Source: Anaerosomatales bacterium (GTDB lineage: Bacteria > Actinomycetota > Coriobacteriia > Anaerosomatales > Anaerosomataceae). Taken from it: a DNA stretch of 64,000 nucleotides. Within the stretch, counting starts at the first letter, position 1. Every line of letters begins with the position of its first letter. The stretch covers positions 101,047 through 165,046 of the forward strand of contig JASEEU010000005.1 in the NCBI GenBank assembly GCA_030019445.1, read 5' to 3'. Below are positions 60,093 to 64,000 of this stretch, piece by piece. The notes beneath the pieces were generated by a model. It did no database searches, had not been told where the DNA came from, and saw only the letters and a list, made by a program, of their open reading frames with translations. The position numbers were made by a program, and so were the translations under genes.

Positions 60093-60608
60093 CTATCCCT
60101 CGATGGAGAACGCGGGATGGTGCTCGACCTCGCCGCGCGGGGTGTCTCCGCTCAGGGGGAGGCAGAGCACGTACTCGGGCGGCACGCCTTTGACGGTGAC
60201 GCCGGGAACCGCAGCGAAGCCGAAGCGCCCGTAGAACGCGGGGTCACCCACGAGCACGCAGCCGCGCGCGCCGCGCGAGCGCAACTCCGCGAGACCGGCT
60301 TCCACAAGCGCGCGTCCGATGCCCTCACCCTGCCGATCCGGCAGGACCGCCACCGGGCCGAGCAGGCGCCAACCGTCTCGCGCCTCGCCGATGCGCGCTG
60401 CCGAGAACGCGATGTGGCCGACGACCTCGCCGTCGGCGTCGGCCACGAGCGAGATCTCCAGGGCGCCGGCGTCACGCAGAGCCTCGACGATGAGGTGCTC
60501 GGTCTGGCGGCTGACGGGGTGGTCGGCGAACGCTTCGACGTTGACGCGCCGGATGGCAGGGACGTCACCGGGCGTCTCGGGTCGGATGGTGACGGGTGCT
60601 GGCGTCAT
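60093..60608 (-). CDS. GNAT-family N-acetyltransferase
   Basis: 171 aa from ATG 60608 with AGGAG 6 bases upstream. The acetyl-CoA motif DRQGEGIGRALVEAGL and the C-terminal GDPAFYGRFGFAA match the YhbS-like subgroup. Substrate unknown. Marks the left flank of the less GC-rich region. Confidence 0.88.
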   Translation of the reverse strand: MTPAPVTIRPETPGDVPAIRRVNVEAFADHPVSRQTEHLIVEALRDAGALEISLVADADGEVVGHIAFSAARIGEARDGWRLLGPVAVLPDRQGEGIGRALVEAGLAELRSRGARGCVLVGDPAFYGRFGFAAVPGVTVKGVPPEYVLCLPLSGDTPRGEVEHHPAFSIEG

Positions 60609-60693
60609 GGGGTGCTCCTGGGGTTTGGGGATGCAGATGGTCGTCGTAGAAGGGACGCACCCTGCCGAGAAGGAGTCGCAGCTCTCGGAGTCC

Positions 60694-61476
60694 CTACGTG
60701 GCCGCACTAGCGGTGGGCCCACAGGAAGACCTCGTCGTCTTATGCGGCGCAGCCTTGGCATTGCGCTGCACCCGCCTGAGCTGCTTGTCCACCGGCGCAT
60801 CCTGGGCCTCCGGTCTGATGACGCAATCAACCAGGATCTGGCCGAGCTCGTCAAGCGCGACACGGTGCCCGGAATCAGCCTTGATCTCTGCTCGAAGGCG
60901 AGTCAGCACCGACTCGCTGAGCAGGAGCTTCGCGATGTTCGAGCCCGCGAGCGCGCGTCTGCGCTGGTAGTACGCTTCCAGCTCGTCCTTGCGCTGAGCC
61001 TCAGGCGTCAGCAGGTACATCAACTGAGCCTTCTCTTTGGGCTTCATCGCCTCATCAAGGAGACTCACCTCGAACACCAGCTCATGCTCCACAGGCTTGT
61101 TGAAGAGGACGCGATAGAGTCGCCACTCCGCCCCGTTGGTGAGGATGACCCACTCGACACCCTGGTTGGCGGCGTACGAGACGGCCTGGTAGAGATGCTT
61201 CTCGTTCAGGGTGGTCGCCACCGCTTTCACCTCGATGATGGCGAAGTGCTTGCCGTCCTTGCGGATGACGAAGTCAGCGTACGTCCCCTTGATCCGATAC
61301 TCCCCCGTGAGGTTGTCGAAAGCGTCCCACCCAAGCGCGTCGCTCACGACTGACGACACGATCATCCGCGTGTCGCTCTCCTTTGCTCCACTGGCGCGCG
61401 CCTTCTGGGCAACGCTCCGGTACTTCCGGAGTCCCTTTGAGACTCGTTCGAGAGCCTTCTCCTGGTAGACGGCCAT
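60694..61476 (-). CDS. PD-(D/E)XK protein with type I restriction HsdR N-terminal-like domain
   Basis: 260 aa from ATG 61476. The core has Asp68 in GTYADFVI and Glu82-Val-Lys84 in FAIIEVKA, the D...ExK arrangement of type I restriction endonuclease N-terminal domains and related nucleases. No helicase domain or methylase lies nearby, so it is not a complete restriction system. C-terminal part (about 140-260) is helical and not recognised. It lies just before a second putative nuclease gene and in a region of lower GC, suggesting acquisition by transfer. Confidence 0.75.
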   Translation of the reverse strand: MAVYQEKALERVSKGLRKYRSVAQKARASGAKESDTRMIVSSVVSDALGWDAFDNLTGEYRIKGTYADFVIRKDGKHFAIIEVKAVATTLNEKHLYQAVSYAANQGVEWVILTNGAEWRLYRVLFNKPVEHELVFEVSLLDEAMKPKEKAQLMYLLTPEAQRKDELEAYYQRRRALAGSNIAKLLLSESVLTRLRAEIKADSGHRVALDELGQILVDCVIRPEAQDAPVDKQLRRVQRNAKAAPHKTTRSSCGPTASAAT

Positions 61477-61579
61477 TGGATCTCCCTCACAACGACTGCG
61501 TCCTCCCGAGTGTAGCTCACGAGCGCAAGAGCAGACGCGCCGAAGTCCTGCACCTCCACGCAAGGAGTCAACACATGGA

Positions 61580-62452
61580 TCAGGTCGTCTCCGTGGGGCA
61601 GAAGACCCGAGCGCTGAGATACTCCTGAATCCGAGCAAGCCTGTCGGGGGCAACTGCTTGCTGCTGTGGCCCGGTCAGCAGGCTCACGAGTTCACCGGCG
61701 GGTGCCGCTACAACCCGAGAGTCCGCAGGAGGAGCGAATCTCACCCCTGCACACGCCACCATACCATGGACCGGCACAGCACCGAAGGACCGCCGCAACA
61801 GGTCGTAGCACAGGTATGCGGCCCGCTCCACTTGCTCGAACGGCTCCTGGGCACGTCCAATATCGGCGAACTCTCGAGTCCAGTTCTTCGTCTCGATGAC
61901 CCAAACGCCAGCATTGGATAGGACAACATGATCCAGTTGCGCCGTGCACAGGCCCTTGCCGTTGAAGCGAATCCGGCGATTCGCACGCAGCCGAACGTCA
62001 TTCAGCACGACGTGGTCGCCCGGCAGGCGGCTCAGGAGTGACGCGACTTGAAGCTCCGCCCTGGCACCGGCTAGCTCAGGTGATCGAACAAGCCACTCGA
62101 CACGTCGCCTGACCGCATCCAACCACCCCGGATACGCGGCATCATTCCGATACAGTCTCTGAACGGCCGCCTTGCGCCTGCGCACCCCCGCCGCGTTCGC
62201 CAGGCGTGCGAGCAGCCCCGTCTGCGCACGCAGGGCCGCAAGTTCGGACGACAGCCGACCCACCTCACTCATCGTCTGAACCCGGTGCGCCCTGATTGCC
62301 TCGTCTCGAGTCTCGTCCAACCTGTCCGTTAGCAGCGTGACATCCTCAGGCGACGAGACACTCAGTCCGTATGAGACGACCTCTGCCCGGATCGCGTGCC
62401 ACAGGCCACTGACTCCAATGACTTGAGCCAAGCTCGAACCCCCCTGCGGCAT
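61580..62452 (-). CDS. NERD-domain (nuclease-related) protein
   Basis: 290 aa from ATG 62452 (a TTG two codons upstream is possible). N-terminal half is helical (about 40-130). The NERD domain follows with Glu133 in GARAELQVA, Asp174 in AQLDHVVL and Glu187-Thr-Lys189 in WVIETKNW, plausible PD-(D/E)XK active-site residues. NERD proteins occur in defence and DNA-processing contexts. It precedes the HsdR-like gene by 103 bases on the same strand. Confidence 0.8.
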   Translation of the reverse strand: MPQGGSSLAQVIGVSGLWHAIRAEVVSYGLSVSSPEDVTLLTDRLDETRDEAIRAHRVQTMSEVGRLSSELAALRAQTGLLARLANAAGVRRRKAAVQRLYRNDAAYPGWLDAVRRRVEWLVRSPELAGARAELQVASLLSRLPGDHVVLNDVRLRANRRIRFNGKGLCTAQLDHVVLSNAGVWVIETKNWTREFADIGRAQEPFEQVERAAYLCYDLLRRSFGAVPVHGMVACAGVRFAPPADSRVVAAPAGELVSLLTGPQQQAVAPDRLARIQEYLSARVFCPTETT

Positions 62453-62467
62453 ACCCAACGGCTCTGG

Positions 62468-62542
62468 GCATAACCTGCGGCCTGAGCGCGTGCGGCGTCA
62501 ACCGTGACACATCTGGCCGTCAGGTTGATGCCCTGGTTAGGT
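62468..62542 (-). other. Possible eroded attC-like element or hairpin
   Basis: On the minus strand ACCTAAC (62536-62542) fits an attC R'' box, followed after 5 bases by an imperfect stem: GGCGTCAACCGTGAC (62494-62508) with GTCAGGTTGATGCC (62519-62532). A GTTATGC (62468-62474) is a poor R' box with one mismatch and a too-long spacer. It could be a decayed recombination site or simply a terminator after the PsiE-like gene. Confidence 0.25.
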
Positions 62543-62617
62543 GCGCGCAGTCGAAATCACTCAAGGGAATCATGGGCCGCGCCGGGCAGCGGTCTTACGC
62601 CGCTAGATGGAGTCCAG

Positions 62618-63055
62618 CTAGGCCTCTTGGACTGAATACTTCATACTCGCGACCCTGAGAACCGCCAGAGCGACGACCACACCCGAAAGCGCCAGAAGCA
62701 ACTCCCAAGCGCTCTCGCCAGCCCATATCTGCACCCATAGCTCTCGAAGCACGACGGCGAGCGTGGCGTCCACGATATTCGTGAGACACAGCCGCTGATT
62801 CTTCACGTAGTCGAGAAGCAGAGTGAACATCTCGATGAAGATGAAGATGGTGAGTATCTCCAGCGTAACGGCCTTGAACCGTTCGAACGACGGTTGGCCA
62901 ATGCTTCGAATCAGGTCCGACGCCACGGTCAGGGCGGCCCACGCAAGCGAGATTAGAACCAAGAACACGAGCACGCCGATGATCGCGTCCATGATCCTTC
63001 GCTGGACTCTCTCCAACTGCGATGCGGTCGTCATCTTCCCTGCTGTCGAACGCAC
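62618..63055 (-). CDS. PsiE-like membrane protein
   Basis: 145 aa from GTG at 63053-63055, which has a perfect GGAGGTGAT Shine-Dalgarno 8 bases upstream. Four membrane helices (about 23-44, 64-82, 94-107, 116-134) and the PhosphateSI_PsiE-type pattern (EILTIFIFIEMFTLLLDYV). PsiE was named as phosphate-starvation induced; its role is unknown. Divergent from the Hsp20 gene. Confidence 0.75.
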   Translation of the reverse strand: MRSTAGKMTTASQLERVQRRIMDAIIGVLVFLVLISLAWAALTVASDLIRSIGQPSFERFKAVTLEILTIFIFIEMFTLLLDYVKNQRLCLTNIVDATLAVVLRELWVQIWAGESAWELLLALSGVVVALAVLRVASMKYSVQEA

Positions 63056-63092
63056 AGGAATCACCTCCACAGAAAGGCCAGATTCGCCTGTT

Positions 63093-63120
63093 TGAACTAC
63101 CAAGGAATGCGGATATAATA
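63093..63120 (+). promoter_or_regulatory. Promoter of the Hsp20 gene
   Basis: TTGAAC (63093-63098) and TATAAT (63115-63120) are 16 bases apart, about 55 bases before the ATG. The -10 is a perfect consensus. No HspR or HrcA operator was seen. Confidence 0.75.
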
Positions 63121-63174
63121 CCATACGGCGCAGATAACCTAACAGAGGTCAACTTAGATACGGAGGTGATTCAC

Positions 63175-63639
63175 ATGGCTATCATGCGCTGGGATCCGTT
63201 CGGTGAGGTATTGAGCATGCAGCGGGAATTGGACCGGCTCGTCCGGCGGTTCGGTGTGGGTGGCGGGAGCGATAGTCCGTCTTCCGCTGCGCCGTGGATG
63301 CCCCGCATCGACGTGAGAACCGAAGGTGACGACATGGTCGTCTACGCTGAACTTCCCGGGTTGGAACGGGAAGACATCGATGTGTCCGTTACCGACGGCG
63401 TGCTCACGATCAAGGGTGAGCGCAAGGCGGAGTCGGAGCAGAAGGGCCAGGGTTGGCTCATCCGCGAGCGCAGCTATGGCGCGTTCGAGCGCAGTTTGGC
63501 GCTGCCTGAAAGCGTCGATGCTGACGCGATTCAGGCCGACTACCACGACGGGGTGCTCGAGGTACACGTCCCGAAGGCCGCCGAGGCGCTCAAGCCGAAG
63601 ACGCACCGCATCGCGCTCGGCGCCGGCGGAAAGAAGTAG
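63175..63639 (+). CDS. Hsp20/alpha-crystallin small heat-shock protein
   Basis: 154 aa. Start ATG has GGAGGTGAT in front. After an N-terminal MRWDPFGEVLSMQREL segment, the alpha-crystallin domain (about 45-140) includes VYAELPGLEREDIDVSV, the G-ERK strand and GVLEVHVPKA. It is an ATP-independent holdase that limits aggregation. Ends 14 bases before a good terminator. Confidence 0.94.
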   Translation: MAIMRWDPFGEVLSMQRELDRLVRRFGVGGGSDSPSSAAPWMPRIDVRTEGDDMVVYAELPGLEREDIDVSVTDGVLTIKGERKAESEQKGQGWLIRERSYGAFERSLALPESVDADAIQADYHDGVLEVHVPKAAEALKPKTHRIALGAGGKK

Positions 63640-63652
63640 CCACCCGAGTCGG

Positions 63653-63680
63653 AAGACCCTGCCCACAGCGGCGGGGTCTT
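63653..63680 (+). terminator. Rho-independent terminator of Hsp20 gene
   Basis: AAGACCC (63653-63659) pairs with GGGTCTT (63674-63680), with a G-C/C-G/C-G extension below a T-G wobble, and a short T-containing tail (TTTC) follows, 14 bases after the stop. Confidence 0.85.
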
Positions 63681-63701
63681 TCTGCATCCTGGGCCGTGTG
63701 C

Positions 63702-63789
63702 ACCTAACGTGTTGGCGCTTCAGCTGCGCGCCGAAGCCCTCTCTTCGTAGCCTACACCGTGGCGCGTCAGCTGGAAGCGCTTGTTAGAA
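63702..63789 (-). repeat. Integron attC recombination site
   Basis: An 88-bp imperfect palindrome. Read on the minus strand it opens with TTCTAAC (63783-63789; RYYYAAC-like R'') and ends with GTTAGGT (63702-63708), a perfect GTTRRRY R' box. Between them CGCTT-CAGCTG-CGCGCC (63716-63732) pairs with GGCGCG-CAGCTG-AAGCG (63761-63779). The only unpaired bases in these arms are T63767 and G63774 on the window plus strand, i.e. the cassette bottom strand, where attC sites carry their extrahelical T and G. Inner loop 28 bases. It starts 11 bases after the ORF stop at 63800. This is the layout of a gene cassette, with integrase platform expected to the right. Confidence 0.85.
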
Positions 63790-63799
63790 CCCACGGTCG

Positions 63800-64000
63800 C
63801 TAATGCGTCTCGAAGGTGTTCCAACCGCCCGCCTCGAAGCCGGTGTCGAGCTGCATCGCGCAGTACGGCTCGAACAAGTAGAGCTCGAGTGGATTTGCGA
63901 TCTCAACGAACGCGGCGTGCAGCGACTTCACGTACGCGCGGGATTCCTCGAACCGCTCGCGGAAGATCAAGTCTCTCATCGCGAGGGCGGCGGTAAGGTC
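63800..64000 (-). CDS. Partial gene-cassette ORF, unknown protein (C-terminal 66 residues)
   Basis: The last 66 codons and TAG stop (63800-63802) of a minus-strand gene that starts beyond the window. The visible part is rich in aromatic and acidic residues (RDLIFRERFEESRAYV, then ELYLFEPYC, ending GWNTFETH). I do not recognise a family, which is usual for cassette genes. It ends 11 bases before the attC site in the same orientation. No membrane segment or known catalytic motif is seen. Confidence 0.6.
   Translation of the reverse strand, partial: DLTAALAMRDLIFRERFEESRAYVKSLHAAFVEIANPLELYLFEPYCAMQLDTGFEAGGWNTFETH

Noticed and set aside
60694..61476. Complete type I restriction enzyme
   Set aside because: Only the HsdR_N-like nuclease part is present; no helicase, HsdM or HsdS genes are in the window.

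Overview
The window is a high-GC, gene-dense chromosomal segment (a few kilobases at the right end are visibly less GC-rich). whiA with rapZ and yvcK, a GlnR-like orphan regulator beside glnA, an actinobacterial-style PolA without proofreading residues and a GSI-alpha glutamine synthetase point to an actinobacterium. A complete rpoN with an NtrC-type activator is uncommon in that phylum and, with the anaerobe-like gene content, suggests a Coriobacteriia-type lineage. That placement is inference; no rRNA is present.

Layout. 1-4.9 kb: edge of a metal-binding (HMA) protein, a zinc-ribbon membrane protein, then a sigma-54 block (NtrC-type regulator, sensor kinase, rpoN). 4.9-8.3 kb: EamA and CDF transporters, a CsoR-family repressor and a thioredoxin/FmdB/DUF302 operon. 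Two near-identical operators, each inside a promoter spacer, tie the repressor to the thioredoxin operon. 8.4-14.1 kb: chelatase-like membrane protein, PHP phosphoesterase, cNMP-binding protein, aminotransferase, B12-type radical SAM enzyme and a degenerate radical-SAM-like partner. 14.2-22 kb: MASE3-SpoIIE phosphatase, tRNA-Leu(GAG), oppABCDF. 22-30 kb: gap-pgk-tpiA-gpmI-secG and rapZ-yvcK-whiA. 30-38 kb: uvrC, uvrA, and acs with a membrane cytochrome c and a SHOCT protein. 38-46 kb: larE, ABC1 kinase, Zn/Cd ATPase, aldo/keto reductase, ABC-2 exporter. 45.8-54 kb: uvrB, transglycosylase, coaE, rpsA, polA. 54-60.6 kb: GlnR/glnA, SulP transporter, small membrane and acetyltransferase genes.

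60.7-64 kb is accessory: an HsdR_N-like PD-(D/E)XK protein, a NERD nuclease-like protein, a PsiE-like membrane protein divergent from an Hsp20 chaperone, and, at the right edge, an 88-bp imperfect palindrome at 63702-63789 with the hallmarks of an integron attC recombination site. It follows directly the stop codon of an unrecognised ORF that runs off the window. This is read as the distal end of an integron cassette array whose platform would lie to the right, beyond the window.

Most genes are on the minus strand in long, tightly spaced operons with ATGA/GTGA overlaps. Several starts are GTG or TTG, chosen by Shine-Dalgarno position, and are noted in the entries.
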